This document shows positions 32,943 to 41,201 of a stretch of DNA of 64,000 bases, one piece after another. Source of the stretch: Candidatus Aalborgicola bjergmarkensis (GTDB lineage Bacteria; Pseudomonadota; Gammaproteobacteria; Burkholderiales; Burkholderiaceae_C); contig JADJFE010000004.1 in NCBI GenBank assembly GCA_016708725.1, forward strand, positions 1 through 64,000, given 5' to 3'. Below the pieces are notes generated by a model. That model saw nothing but the letters and a program-made list of their open reading frames with translations. It did no database searches and was not told where the DNA came from. The position numbers and the translations under genes are program-made. Every line of letters begins with the position of its first letter. Position 1 is the first letter of the stretch.

Positions 32943-33515
32943 TCAGGCCGCAACTTCGAAACCGCAGTATTGCATATCCAACACCTTCCACTCTCCCCAG
33001 GCGGGCGCGTCACGGGGCCATGACCGGGCCAGCGCTATCTGGCGTATTCCCTTTGCCAGCAAGTCTGCGGCACGGATCACCCCGGCGTGGGTTACCCATA
33101 CCGCATCCTGCTGGCGCGTGCAGGCAGCGTCCCATACGGCGCCGACCCGCTGCATGAAACCATCCACCGATTCGGCTCCCCCGCAGCGGTACGGGCCAAA
33201 GTTGTCGCTCCAGTTTTCTAATTCGGTTGGGTCCAATACATCCCAGCGCTGCCCCTCCCAGCGGCCAAAGTCCATCTCCGTCAGCCGTGCATCGGTTTCC
33301 CAGCGCAGGTCGGGTCGGAGCGCCTTGAGTTCATCGGCCATACACGCGCATCGTTGCAGCGGCGAAACCAGCGCGTATAGGTTCGCTGGCAGCACCTGGG
33401 CCAGCGACTGGGCGGCAGTGCGCGTGGCCTGGGCGTCGGCGGGCACGTCGAGTGCGCCATAGCACACCCCTGCGGGCAGCAAAGGCCGGGCATGGCGTAC
33501 CAGCCAGAGTTTCAT
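32943..33515 (-). CDS. cobC: Alpha-ribazole phosphatase (histidine phosphatase family)
   Basis: 190 aa from the ATG at 33515 (MKLWLVRHARPLLPAGVCYG). The catalytic histidine is in LVRHARP, a conserved LTEMDFGRWEGQRWD follows, and the second histidine is in VWVTHAGVIRA. In the nucleotide loop pathway it removes the 5'-phosphate from alpha-ribazole or cobalamin 5'-phosphate. The start overlaps the cobS stop by 4 nt. Confidence 0.9.
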   Translation of the reverse strand: MKLWLVRHARPLLPAGVCYGALDVPADAQATRTAAQSLAQVLPANLYALVSPLQRCACMADELKALRPDLRWETDARLTEMDFGRWEGQRWDVLDPTELENWSDNFGPYRCGGAESVDGFMQRVGAVWDAACTRQQDAVWVTHAGVIRAADLLAKGIRQIALARSWPRDAPAWGEWKVLDMQYCGFEVAA

Positions 33516-34339
33516 GTCGGCAAGGCCACGGCCAGGCCCAGGTAAAAAGCCACTTCGCACACCTGCTGGGTGGCGCCCAGGCCATCTCCGGTAAAGCCCT
33601 GCAGACGCCGCCACAGCAAACGCCCCATATAGGCCCAGGCCAGGGCGCTGGCAGCCAGTCCGAATAGCAATGGCCGCAGTTCACTTACTCCTGAAAAAAT
33701 AGCTGTACCCGCAATAGATACGGTAGCTAGGGCGCAAAAACACCACAAACCACCGACCAGCAGACCAGCGGTGCTGATCTGGTCTGCCAGGGGTTTGGAT
33801 TTGGAGCCTGCCGCGTCGCCCACGTGGGGCATGAGCCGGATCAGCAACAGCGGCCAGATGCGCGAGACCACGTGCGCGGCAAAAAGACCGGACAGCATCC
33901 AGTGGCGGCTGACCGAGCCAATCAATGCCAGTAGCGCCACCTTGGCCAGCAAGGCCAGCACCACGGCCAGCACGCCAAAGGCGCCGACGCGCGAGTCCTT
34001 CATGATGACCAGGGCACGCGCACGGTCATAGCTGCCACCCAGTCCATCGGCCACGTCGGCCAGACCGTCTTCGTGAAAGCCGCCGGTGAGCAGCACGCTG
34101 AAAACTGTTCCCAGCACGGCGGCCACCAGCGGCGTGAAGGGGCCAGGCGGCAGCCAGATGAGCAGCATCGCCGTCACTGCAACGACCAGCGCGCCGACCA
34201 CCACGCCCACCCCAGGAAAATGCGCGGCACTGGCGCGCAGCATCGCCGGGCTGAAGCCCACCCAATCAGCCAAGGCCCCGGTCACCGGAATGCGGGTAAA
34301 GAACTGGATAGCCAGCAGAAAGTGGCGCAGCGCCTGCAT
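33512..34339 (-). CDS. cobS: Adenosylcobinamide-GDP ribazoletransferase (cobalamin synthase)
   Basis: 275 aa integral membrane enzyme joining adenosylcobinamide-GDP and alpha-ribazole. Recognised from LRHFLLAIQFFTRIPV at the N-terminus and GGFHEDGLADVADGLGG with DRARALVIMKDSRVGAFG (about 85-125), the metal-binding core. Six or so membrane segments follow. Residues about 200-220 (ATVSIAGTAIFSGVSE) come from an in-frame AATAGCT-type repeat. It is the first gene of the minus-strand operon cobS-cobC-DUF1016-btuFCD. No B12 riboswitch consensus is visible upstream. Confidence 0.92.
   Translation of the reverse strand: MQALRHFLLAIQFFTRIPVTGALADWVGFSPAMLRASAAHFPGVGVVVGALVVAVTAMLLIWLPPGPFTPLVAAVLGTVFSVLLTGGFHEDGLADVADGLGGSYDRARALVIMKDSRVGAFGVLAVVLALLAKVALLALIGSVSRHWMLSGLFAAHVVSRIWPLLLIRLMPHVGDAAGSKSKPLADQISTAGLLVGGLWCFCALATVSIAGTAIFSGVSELRPLLFGLAASALAWAYMGRLLWRRLQGFTGDGLGATQQVCEVAFYLGLAVALPT
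33686..33738. repeat. AATAGCTG-type repeat in frame within cobS
   Basis: CTCCTGAAAAAATAGCTGTA, then CCCGCAATAGATACGGTAGC, then TAGGGCGCAAAAA. It adds about 16 hydrophobic residues in a loop or membrane segment of CobS without breaking the frame. Confidence 0.55.
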
Positions 34340-34558
34340 GTGAATCGCCCCAGGAAGCGCGGGGCTATGTGGTTAAAGTGAAGCCGGTTGCCCGGTGGTT
34401 TTCTCGGCGAGTTGCCGATAGTCAGATAGTTATTGTGCCTGAGCTTCGGCGGGTGGGGTATAGCCGAGGGCTGTCCCTACTGCATGGCTTAGCCCGTAGA
34501 ATGATTTATTCTTCGGCACATAACGCCCGTACATGCCCGTACATTCAAGGAACCACCC
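34340..34558. other. Divergent intergenic region cobS / amino-acid ABC transporter
   Basis: 219 bp holding both promoters. Near the transporter start is a tandem CCCGTACAT pair (about 34527-34546) and AAGGAACCACCC as ribosome site. I looked for the B12 box (AGCCAGGA..CTGCC) on the cobS strand and did not find it. Confidence 0.4.
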
Positions 34559-35323
34559 ATGAAAAAACTCCTGCTCGCAATTGCACTTGGCTGCGTTTGC
34601 ACACTCCCGTTTGCGCAAGGCAAAGACCTGAAGGTAGCCGTTGACCCTACCTACGAACCCTTCACCTTCAAAGCGGATGGCAAACTCACCGGCTTTGACG
34701 TGGACATTGCCAATGCCCTGTGTGCGGAAATCAAGCGCAAGTGTGTGTTTGTCGAGCAGGTATGGGACTCCATGATTCCCGGTCTGCAAGCCAGGAAATA
34801 TGAAGTGATCATCAGCTCGCTGTCCATTACCGAAGACCGCCTGAAGACCATTGACTTCACCGACAAGTACTACAACACACCCAGCAGGGTGGTGGTCAAG
34901 AAAGATGTCCAATACGCTGGCCCTGCTTCCATCAAGGGCAAGAAGATGGGTGTCTTGAAAGGCAGCACACAGGAGAAATACGCCATGGGTGAACTCAAAA
35001 CCGTGGGTGTGGACGTGATTCCCTACGAGGCACAAGACCAGGTGTATCTGGACATCCGGTCCGGTCGTCTGGACGGAACCGTGGCTGACGCTGTGGAGGT
35101 GACGGGCGGGTTCCTGTCCAAGCCTGAAGGCAAGGATTACCAGTTGGTCGGGCCTGAGCTCTACATTGAAAAATACTTTGGCGTTGGTATGGGCATTGGC
35201 TTGCGCAAGGGTCAAACCGCCTTGAAGGACGAGTTGAATGTCGCGATCAAAGCCATCCGTGCCAATGGCGTGTACAAGAAGATCAATGACAAATACTTCA
35301 AGTTTGACGTGTACGGAAAGTGA
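34559..35323 (+). CDS. Amino-acid ABC transporter substrate-binding protein (His/Lys/Arg type)
   Basis: 254 aa. The signal peptide is at about 1-20 (LLLAIALGCVCTLPFAQG). The SBP_bac_3 fold shows DPTYEPFTFKADGKLTGFDV, DIANALCAEI, SSLSITEDRLKTIDFTDKYY and DGTVADAVE. The aromatic and acidic residues match the HisJ/ArgT group for basic amino acids. It is the first gene of a four-gene plus-strand operon with two permeases and an ATPase. Confidence 0.9.
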   Translation: MKKLLLAIALGCVCTLPFAQGKDLKVAVDPTYEPFTFKADGKLTGFDVDIANALCAEIKRKCVFVEQVWDSMIPGLQARKYEVIISSLSITEDRLKTIDFTDKYYNTPSRVVVKKDVQYAGPASIKGKKMGVLKGSTQEKYAMGELKTVGVDVIPYEAQDQVYLDIRSGRLDGTVADAVEVTGGFLSKPEGKDYQLVGPELYIEKYFGVGMGIGLRKGQTALKDELNVAIKAIRANGVYKKINDKYFKFDVYGK

Positions 35324-35366
35324 TCCGGCCCGGAGTTGAAAACTGCGAAAAACAGCCCTTGTACCC

Positions 35367-36056
35367 ATGAACGCTTACTACACCGCCATCTTGCAAGGCT
35401 CGGTACTCACCGTGGGTGTATCCCTGTCGGCTTTGGCGGTGTCCATACTTCTGGGACTGTTGGGGGCAGCGGCCAAACTCTCCAGCCACCGTGTACTGGT
35501 GGCGATTGCCACGGTCTACACCACGATCATCCGTGGCATTCCCGAGCTGGTGCTCATGCTGCTCATTTTTTATGGTGGCACGATTGGTGCCAACAATTTC
35601 CTGGAGTGGATGGGCAGTGAAGCCACTGTCGACATCAACCCGTTCTTTGCAGGTGTATTGACCATCGGATTCATCTACGGCGCCTACATGACCGAGACTT
35701 TCCGGGGAGCTATTCTGTCCATACCCAAAGGCCAGACGGAAGCCGCTGTGGCGTTTGGCATGGGCACGATGCAGGCCTTTGTCCGCATCACCATGCCGCA
35801 AATGGTGCGTTACGCTCTGCCCGGTTTTACCAATAACTGGCTGGTGCTGATCAAAGCCACAGCGCTTGTGAGTCTGATCGGACTGCATGAGATGACCTAT
35901 CTGGCCAAACAAGCCGGTGCAGCCACACGTTCGCCATTCCCCTTCTTTTTGTTTACGGCGGCACTGTTCCTGATCTACACAACGGTGTCCCTGTTCGTCC
36001 TGAGCAAGTTGAATGCGCGCTACAGCCTTGGAGCAAAACGGATTTCTTTGTCATGA
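35367..36056 (+). CDS. Amino-acid ABC transporter permease (HisQ-like)
   Basis: 229 aa, HisM/HisQ-type permease with five membrane segments. The EAA loop is EAAVAFGMGTMQAFVRITMP and the N-terminal consensus is TTIIRGIPELVLMLLIFYGG. It pairs with the next permease to form the channel. The stop overlaps the following gene by 4 nt. Confidence 0.92.
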   Translation: MNAYYTAILQGSVLTVGVSLSALAVSILLGLLGAAAKLSSHRVLVAIATVYTTIIRGIPELVLMLLIFYGGTIGANNFLEWMGSEATVDINPFFAGVLTIGFIYGAYMTETFRGAILSIPKGQTEAAVAFGMGTMQAFVRITMPQMVRYALPGFTNNWLVLIKATALVSLIGLHEMTYLAKQAGAATRSPFPFFLFTAALFLIYTTVSLFVLSKLNARYSLGAKRISLS

Positions 36057-36775
36057 ACTGGGCGGTCATCTTTGAACCCCAGAACCTGGCGCTTTTTGGC
36101 ACAGGAATCATGACCACCCTGGGGCTGCTCTTTTCCTCGCTGGCCATAGGCGCTGTACTGGCACTGTGTTTTGCGCTGATGCTGACCGGCCCGTGGGCTC
36201 TTCTGCGCTGGGTGGTCAGTGCGTATACCTACGTCATTCGCGGCACGCCGCTGCTGATCCAGGTTTACCTTATTTACTACGGCCTTGGCCAGCTGGAATG
36301 GATTCAGGCCCGCTGGGACGATGTGTGGCCCTGGACCCACTTCAAAGAGCCCTTCTTTTGTGCCTTGCTGGCATTCAGCCTCAATACCGCCGGCTACACC
36401 GCCGAGATGCTGGCAGGCGCGATTCGCGAGACCCCTGCCGGTGAAATTGAAGCCGCACAGGCTTATGGCATGAGCCGGGTCCAGGTCATGGTGCGCCTTG
36501 TGCTGCCCAGCGCCATGCGCAGAACGCTGCCTGCCTACAGCAACGAGGTGGTGATGATGCTGCAAAGCACCAGTCTGGCCAGTGCAGTTCCTTCCTTACT
36601 GGATGTCACAGGGGCAGCCAGCCGTATTTATTCCGACTATTACCTGCCCTTTGAAGCGTATCTGGCAGCAGCAGCCATTTATTTGGCTGCAACGTTCGTT
36701 CTGATTGGCTTTTTCAAGTACAGCGAGAGCCGATTATTGGCCTATCTGGCACCCCGCAAGCATTTGATTCCATGA
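36053..36775 (+). CDS. Amino-acid ABC transporter permease (HisM-like)
   Basis: 240 aa. TYVIRGTPLLIQVYLIYYGL and the EAA loop EAAQAYGMSRVQVMVRLVLP mark it as the HisM-type partner. Five membrane segments. It overlaps both neighbours by 4 nt (ATGA), so the three distal genes are translationally coupled. Confidence 0.92.
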   Translation: MNWAVIFEPQNLALFGTGIMTTLGLLFSSLAIGAVLALCFALMLTGPWALLRWVVSAYTYVIRGTPLLIQVYLIYYGLGQLEWIQARWDDVWPWTHFKEPFFCALLAFSLNTAGYTAEMLAGAIRETPAGEIEAAQAYGMSRVQVMVRLVLPSAMRRTLPAYSNEVVMMLQSTSLASAVPSLLDVTGAASRIYSDYYLPFEAYLAAAAIYLAATFVLIGFFKYSESRLLAYLAPRKHLIP

Positions 36776-37548
36776 ACGCACAGACACTCAAATTGCAGGT
36801 AGAAGACATGCACAAGCGCTTTGGTTCCAACGAAGTGCTCAAAGGCGTATCGCTCACGGCACATGCCGGGGATGTCATCAGCATCATTGGCAGTTCTGGT
36901 TCAGGCAAGAGCACTTTGTTGCGCTGCATCAACCTGCTTGAAAAGCCACACCAGGGGCGCATTCTGGTGGCGGGGGAAGAACTCCAGCTCAAGGCCGGCA
37001 AGCGTGGTGAACTCCATGCGGCGGACCCCAGGCAATTGCAGCGTCTGCGAACCAAACTGGCAATGGTATTCCAGCATTTCAACCTTTGGACCCACATGAC
37101 GGTGCTGGAAAACATCATCGAAGCGCCAGTCCATGTGATGGGTATCAACCGCAGCCGCGCCCTGGATACCGCGCGCATGTATCTGGACAAAGTGGGCTTG
37201 CACGGTAAGGAAGACAGTTACCCGGCCCATTTGAGCGGCGGCCAGCAGCAGCGCGTGGCGATTGCACGGGCACTGGCGATGGAACCGGAAGTCATGCTGT
37301 TTGACGAACCCACCAGCGCGCTAGACCCGGAGTTGGTCTCCGAGGTGCTCAAGGTGATGAAAAATCTGGCCCTGGAGGGACGCACCATGGTGGTGGTGAC
37401 GCATGAGATGGGTTTTGCCCGTGAAGTCGCCAACCATCTGATTTTTCTGCACCAGGGCCTCATTGAAGAAGAAGGCGTTCCGGCAGAAGTGCTTGCCAGG
37501 CCCAGGAGTGAGCGACTGGCACAATTTCTCTCGGGTAGTTTGAAGTAA
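36772..37548 (+). CDS. Amino-acid ABC transporter ATP-binding protein (HisP-like)
   Basis: 258 aa. Walker A is GSSGSGKSTLLRCI, the Q-loop lies in AMVFQHFNLWTHMTVLEN, the signature is LSGGQQQRVAIARAL, Walker B is VMLFDEPTSALDPE, and the H-loop is VVVTHEMGFAREV. The spacer between Walker A and the Q-loop, with a long basic insert, is typical of HisP for basic amino acids. Last gene of the operon. Confidence 0.93.
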   Translation: MNAQTLKLQVEDMHKRFGSNEVLKGVSLTAHAGDVISIIGSSGSGKSTLLRCINLLEKPHQGRILVAGEELQLKAGKRGELHAADPRQLQRLRTKLAMVFQHFNLWTHMTVLENIIEAPVHVMGINRSRALDTARMYLDKVGLHGKEDSYPAHLSGGQQQRVAIARALAMEPEVMLFDEPTSALDPELVSEVLKVMKNLALEGRTMVVVTHEMGFAREVANHLIFLHQGLIEEEGVPAEVLARPRSERLAQFLSGSLK

Positions 37549-37549
37549 G

Positions 37550-37822
37550 CTGAACCAGTGGTTCGAAGTGTTTGAGCTTGCAAGTCAGCAGGAGCAGCCC
37601 CGCGTTTTGAGCCAACGCCGCTATCGCGACAACGGCAAAACCGGGATGACAGCCCTTTGCTATGGCGGCATCTGAAATTTGCCCCGCCAGCCGTGCGGCC
37701 TGCGCATCGAGTGGCACGATACGGTCTGCGTGGGCGGCCAAGAGTCCGTCCAACCAGCGGTCAAGGCGGTCTGCCTGTTCTGCGCCACCGGCACGGCGCA
37801 ACTTGCCAATGCCTTGCGCCAT
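37550..37822 (-). pseudogene. VapC-type PIN toxin fragment
   Basis: The minus-strand frame reads GIGKLRRAGGAEQADRLDRW, then LDAQAARLAGQISDAAIAKG, then LLLLTCKLKHFEPLVQ, the typical C-terminal two thirds of a VapC. The N-terminal catalytic aspartate region is replaced by MITE copy C, and the C-terminus runs into the transporter gene. No antitoxin gene remains. Non-functional. Confidence 0.7.
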
Positions 37823-38071
37823 TGTTGCTATATTATTAATATCTGCAACCGCACATCCCACGGGGGCTGGAGGCTTATTTGATGCCTTATTTGTGGCCAA
37901 AAAGATGCCACAAAGGCTTGCAAGAGGGTTTCGCATCGCAGTTTTTGCATGTGTGATATCACGGGCAATATGAAATTCCAGCGCAAAGCCACCAGTAGCC
38001 CCTCTCCCCAGCCCTCTCCCCGCTGGGGCGAGGGAGCTAAATCCAACGACCACATCACCTTGAATCGCACC
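37821..38071. mobile_element. MITE-like element, copy C (right half only)
   Basis: About 250 bp at over 90% similarity to 1363-1610 of copy A (ATTGTTGCTATATT to CTTGAATCGCACC). The left terminal repeat is missing, and the vapC fragment starts where it should continue. The right end lies 4 nt from the stop codon of the RsbX-like gene, so the whole chemosensory operon abuts this element. Confidence 0.7.
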
Positions 38072-38075
38072 CGCT

Positions 38076-39113
38076 TCAGACGGGTTGGCCGAGGTACACC
38101 AACATCGAAGCATCGTCATTCGCCTTGGCCCAACGTTGCAGTGCGGTTTCTGCCACCGCATGCGCTGTGACTGCCGGACGCAGCAGGTCGCGCAACGGCA
38201 GCAACTCGTCTAGCCCGTCGCTGTACAAAAACAGGCTATCACCGGCACCAAACGCCAGCGTTTCGGGTGCTAATTCACTGTAACCAGCACCGACGATGCC
38301 GCGCGCGCTGCCCAAACGAAGGTCACGGTCACCGTGCAGCAAGACAGCGCGCACGTTGCCTACCGAAGCAAAGCGCAAACGTCCAAGGGCAGGTTCGATC
38401 AGCGCCAGCGCCAGTGCGACTCCCCGCGTGTCACGCAGCTTGTCATCGCAGTAGGCAAAAATGTCTTCACAGGGGTGCGCGCGCAACTCACCAATTGCAT
38501 GCAGCGCGGCCTTTGCGGCTTTGGCTGCCTGCGGGCCGTGCCCCAGTCCATCGGCCAGCGCCAGCAGCACCTGTCCCGATTCGTCTTGCCACACGCCACA
38601 CTGGTCGCCGCAGTGCGATTCGCCTGGTATTGGCCGCAGGCTGTAGCCAATGTGCGCGGGCAGCGTGTGTGCCAATGCCAATGACTCAACCGTCTGGGCA
38701 TCAGGATGTTTGACTTTCCAGGCGCGCACCTGCGTGCCGCCGCCTATCCGACCGTTGATTTCCAGCCCGTCCATCAGCCGGTTGATGCTCGGCAGTCCAC
38801 AACCCAGGCCACCCGCAGTGCTATACCCGTCTTGCAACGCGAGCGCAATGTCGGCGATGCCCGGCCCCTGGTCGCAGGTAGCAATTTCGATACCCGGCAG
38901 GTCAGAGCGCAGCAGCACCGAAAAAACGCCACCGCCCGCGTGGATCCACAAATTGGATGCCAACTCGGTGGCTACCGTGGCCAGGTACGCGGTTTCTACG
39001 CCGGAAAACCCGGCGCGCTGTGCCCAGTCTCGCCCCAAGCGCATGGCGGCAGCCACGTCGGCTTCGCTGTGCACATACAAACTGTCGCTGGGCGCGGCGG
39101 GTTGTTGCGTCAT
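38076..39113 (-). CDS. RsbT-like ATPase fused to RsbX/SpoIIE-type protein phosphatase
   Basis: 345 aa. Residues about 10-140 form a GHKL ATPase domain like RsbT (ELASNLWIHAGGGVFSV, CDQGPGIADIALALQDGYST, GGLGCGLPSINRLMDG). Residues about 150-345 form a PP2C-type phosphatase (LALADGLGHGPQAAKAA, FLYSDGLDELL, DDASMLVYL). In stressosomes RsbX dephosphorylates RsbR and RsbS to reset the signal. The ATPase half repeats the sequence of the adjacent RsbT, so the fusion arose by duplication. Last gene of the operon; overlaps rsbT by 4 nt. Confidence 0.85.
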   Translation of the reverse strand: MTQQPAAPSDSLYVHSEADVAAAMRLGRDWAQRAGFSGVETAYLATVATELASNLWIHAGGGVFSVLLRSDLPGIEIATCDQGPGIADIALALQDGYSTAGGLGCGLPSINRLMDGLEINGRIGGGTQVRAWKVKHPDAQTVESLALAHTLPAHIGYSLRPIPGESHCGDQCGVWQDESGQVLLALADGLGHGPQAAKAAKAALHAIGELRAHPCEDIFAYCDDKLRDTRGVALALALIEPALGRLRFASVGNVRAVLLHGDRDLRLGSARGIVGAGYSELAPETLAFGAGDSLFLYSDGLDELLPLRDLLRPAVTAHAVAETALQRWAKANDDASMLVYLGQPV

Positions 39114-39526
39114 CTGCCACGTCGGCGTTGGAGGGCAATGTCCACCCTGGTCAAGCCGGGTTGGGATTCGATGGCAAAGCTGTCCATCAGGCGCCGCGTT
39201 CCAGGTAAGCCAGCACCCAGTCCGCCGCTGGTGCTGTAGCCATCTTGAAGTGCTTTGGCTATGTCGGCAATGCCGGGGCCATTGTCTTCAAACACGATGC
39301 GAATGCCAATGTCGGTTGCCGTGGAAATGTCGTTGATCTCGCACTGACCGTGACCGGCATATAACAGCACATTGCGCGACAGTTCGGATACCGCTGTGGC
39401 CAGCCGTGTTTGGTCACCCAGGCCAAAACCCAAGGTGCCAGCCAGTCGCCTGGCCTCGGCGCGCGCGCGTACTACGTCCATATCCTCTGAGATGCGAATC
39501 AGCTCGCTGCCAAAAGAAGTGGCCAT
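39110..39526 (-). CDS. rsbT: RsbT-type serine/threonine kinase (stressosome switch kinase)
   Basis: 138 aa GHKL kinase: TAVSELSRNVLLYAGHGQCE (N-box), FEDNGPGIADIAKALQDGYS (G1), GGLGAGLPGTRRLMDSF (G2). In known stressosomes RsbT phosphorylates RsbS and RsbR, then leaves to activate an RsbU-type partner through the RsbU N-terminal domain. Here the only gene with such a domain is the histidine kinase at 41179-42264. Its start is 1 nt from the rsbS stop. Confidence 0.88.
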   Translation of the reverse strand: MATSFGSELIRISEDMDVVRARAEARRLAGTLGFGLGDQTRLATAVSELSRNVLLYAGHGQCEINDISTATDIGIRIVFEDNGPGIADIAKALQDGYSTSGGLGAGLPGTRRLMDSFAIESQPGLTRVDIALQRRRGR

Positions 39527-39527
39527 A

Positions 39528-39914
39528 TCATGTCCAAGCCGTCAAATCGGCGTCCCCACGCACGCGAATGCGCTCGTTCAGACGTGCCAGACCTTGCTCA
39601 AGGTCAAACACGCAATCGGCACCAATCAGCCCACGTCCCATTTCCACCAGCGTCATCGCCACATAGGGTTGGATGCCGCACACTACCACCTCGGCACCCA
39701 ACAGGCGTGCCATGGTTGAGGTGTCGTTGATAACGCGCGCCATGTAAGAATCAACCACGTCGAGCGCGCTGATGTCGATAGCCACGCCTAGCGCTTCGAT
39801 GCCAGCCACGCGATTGACCAGATCGGACTGGAATTGCAAGGCATCGGCATCCGACAACTCGACCTGGATTGATGCCAGCAGGATACGCCCCAGCCGCAGA
39901 ATCGGAACCTTCAT
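39528..39914 (-). CDS. rsbS: RsbS-type STAS scaffold protein of the stressosome
   Basis: 128 aa single STAS domain. The conserved phospho-acceptor region DISALDVVDSYMARVI holds Ser56 at the position of the RsbS phosphorylation site. GIQPYVAMTLVEMG matches the strand-helix that contacts RsbR. RsbS holds RsbT in the stressosome until phosphorylated. Overlaps rsbR by 4 nt. Confidence 0.88.
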   Translation of the reverse strand: MKVPILRLGRILLASIQVELSDADALQFQSDLVNRVAGIEALGVAIDISALDVVDSYMARVINDTSTMARLLGAEVVVCGIQPYVAMTLVEMGRGLIGADCVFDLEQGLARLNERIRVRGDADLTAWT

Positions 39915-40786
39915 GCTGCCACCTCGACGGCGACGATGCGCTTGCCCACCAGGCGCAGCGCCTCGGCCATGCCCGCGCGCAAGCTGGCGCGGCTGGTGAC
40001 GCCAGCAAATACCACATTGAGTTTGGTCAAAGTTTGCGCGCCTTCTGGTGACAAACCGGTGAGCACAATGCGCGTGCCCAGTAGTTGCGCCGCCTCGATG
40101 GCCTTCATGATGTGGCGTGCCACCCCGGTGTCGAACACGGGCACGCCGGTCACGTCGATGATGGTCACCAGTGCCTCGTAACGGGCAATGGCCTCCAGCA
40201 ATTTTTCAGTGAACTGGCGCGCGCGCACGGTGTCGATGATTCCCACCAGTGGCAACAAGATAATCTGCTCCCACAAACGTACCACCGGGCTGGACAACTC
40301 CACCAGCGACAGGCTCTGCTGCGCGATGATGCGCTCGCGCGCCTCGACAAAGGCCTCCATCGTCAGCAGCACCAGATGGTCGAGCACGTCGTCCACGGCT
40401 GCAAGGCAAGCAGCCAGATCCATCTGGCTGATGTCCACCAGATGCACCAGATGGCGGCTGAGCACATGTTTCAGCGCAATCAGGTAGTGGGCGGTGTCGG
40501 TTGGTCGAAAACCGAGCTTGGCGCGGCTGGCCGTGAATTCGGTTGCCAGTACCGCCAGCGGTGCATTCGAAGCGATGTGTGGCGGCTCGTCACCCACATG
40601 GTCACGAAACACGTGTGCCAGTTCGCGCAGCATATCGTTCATCTGCCGACGCACGTCGTCAACGCTCATCAGGTTGGGGTATTTGCGGCTCCACTCGCGC
40701 ATAACATCGTCAATCCATTCCTTGGCAATGGCATCGCGGCTCTGATTGAATAAGATGCCAATGGGGGCAAGACGGTTACTGGGCAT
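39911..40786 (-). CDS. rsbR: RsbR-type stressosome sensor (RsbRD_N plus STAS)
   Basis: 291 aa. The N-terminal helical RsbRD_N-like domain is at about 10-165 (IAKEWIDDVMREWSRKYPNL, GFRPTDTAHYLIALKHVLSR). The C-terminal STAS domain is at about 175-290 (IDVTGVPVFDTGVARHIMKA, VLTGLSPEGAQTLTKLNV) with the threonine of VFDTG as likely phosphosite. The sensory domain is not a globin and carries no PAS heme signature. AAAGGATCACC is a good ribosome site. A 46-nt gap to the upstream receiver gene is the largest gap in this operon. Confidence 0.88.
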   Translation of the reverse strand: MPSNRLAPIGILFNQSRDAIAKEWIDDVMREWSRKYPNLMSVDDVRRQMNDMLRELAHVFRDHVGDEPPHIASNAPLAVLATEFTASRAKLGFRPTDTAHYLIALKHVLSRHLVHLVDISQMDLAACLAAVDDVLDHLVLLTMEAFVEARERIIAQQSLSLVELSSPVVRLWEQIILLPLVGIIDTVRARQFTEKLLEAIARYEALVTIIDVTGVPVFDTGVARHIMKAIEAAQLLGTRIVLTGLSPEGAQTLTKLNVVFAGVTSRASLRAGMAEALRLVGKRIVAVEVAA

Positions 40787-40832
40787 GGTGATCCTTTATT
40801 GATAGTGTGCTGTGCAGGTTGTATCGAATACG

Positions 40833-41201
40833 CTAACCCAGCGCCTGGCTAATCGCGCGGCGCAATTCCTCGCGGCCAAACGGCTTGGATAGCGTGGCGG
40901 CAACGCCCATCAATTCAGCCGAGTTGAGGTTGAATTCGGCGCTGATGGTGCGCCGCCCGCCCGACATGGCAATCACCGGCACACTACTGCCTTGGCGTTT
41001 GAGTGCCATGACAAAGTCGATGCCATCCATCTTGGGCATCAAAATGTCGGTGATGACCAGATCGGGCCTGACGGAAGCCACCAGGCGCAGTCCTTCTTCG
41101 CCGTCGTTGGCTTGGCTGACGCGGTGGTGGTCGGCTGCCAGCATGCTGGTGAGCATCTGGCGGAACTGTTCATCGTCTTCAATGACCAGGATGTGTGCCA
41201 T
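40833..41201 (-). CDS. Single-domain response regulator (receiver only)
   Basis: 122 aa. Receiver with acidic pair VIEDDEQ, phospho-acceptor Asp52 in VITDILMPKMDG, T/S-type MSGG and lysine in SKPFG. No output domain. It overlaps the 3' end of the RsbU_N-like kinase by 23 nt, so the two are a tightly coupled pair. It likely carries the signal from the kinase to an unknown partner. Confidence 0.88.
   Translation of the reverse strand: MAHILVIEDDEQFRQMLTSMLAADHHRVSQANDGEEGLRLVASVRPDLVITDILMPKMDGIDFVMALKRQGSSVPVIAMSGGRRTISAEFNLNSAELMGVAATLSKPFGREELRRAISQALG

Noticed and set aside
34340..34440. Cobalamin riboswitch upstream of cobS
   Set aside because: Looked for the B12 box and the GCCACTG/GGGAA blocks on the minus strand; none is present in recognisable form.
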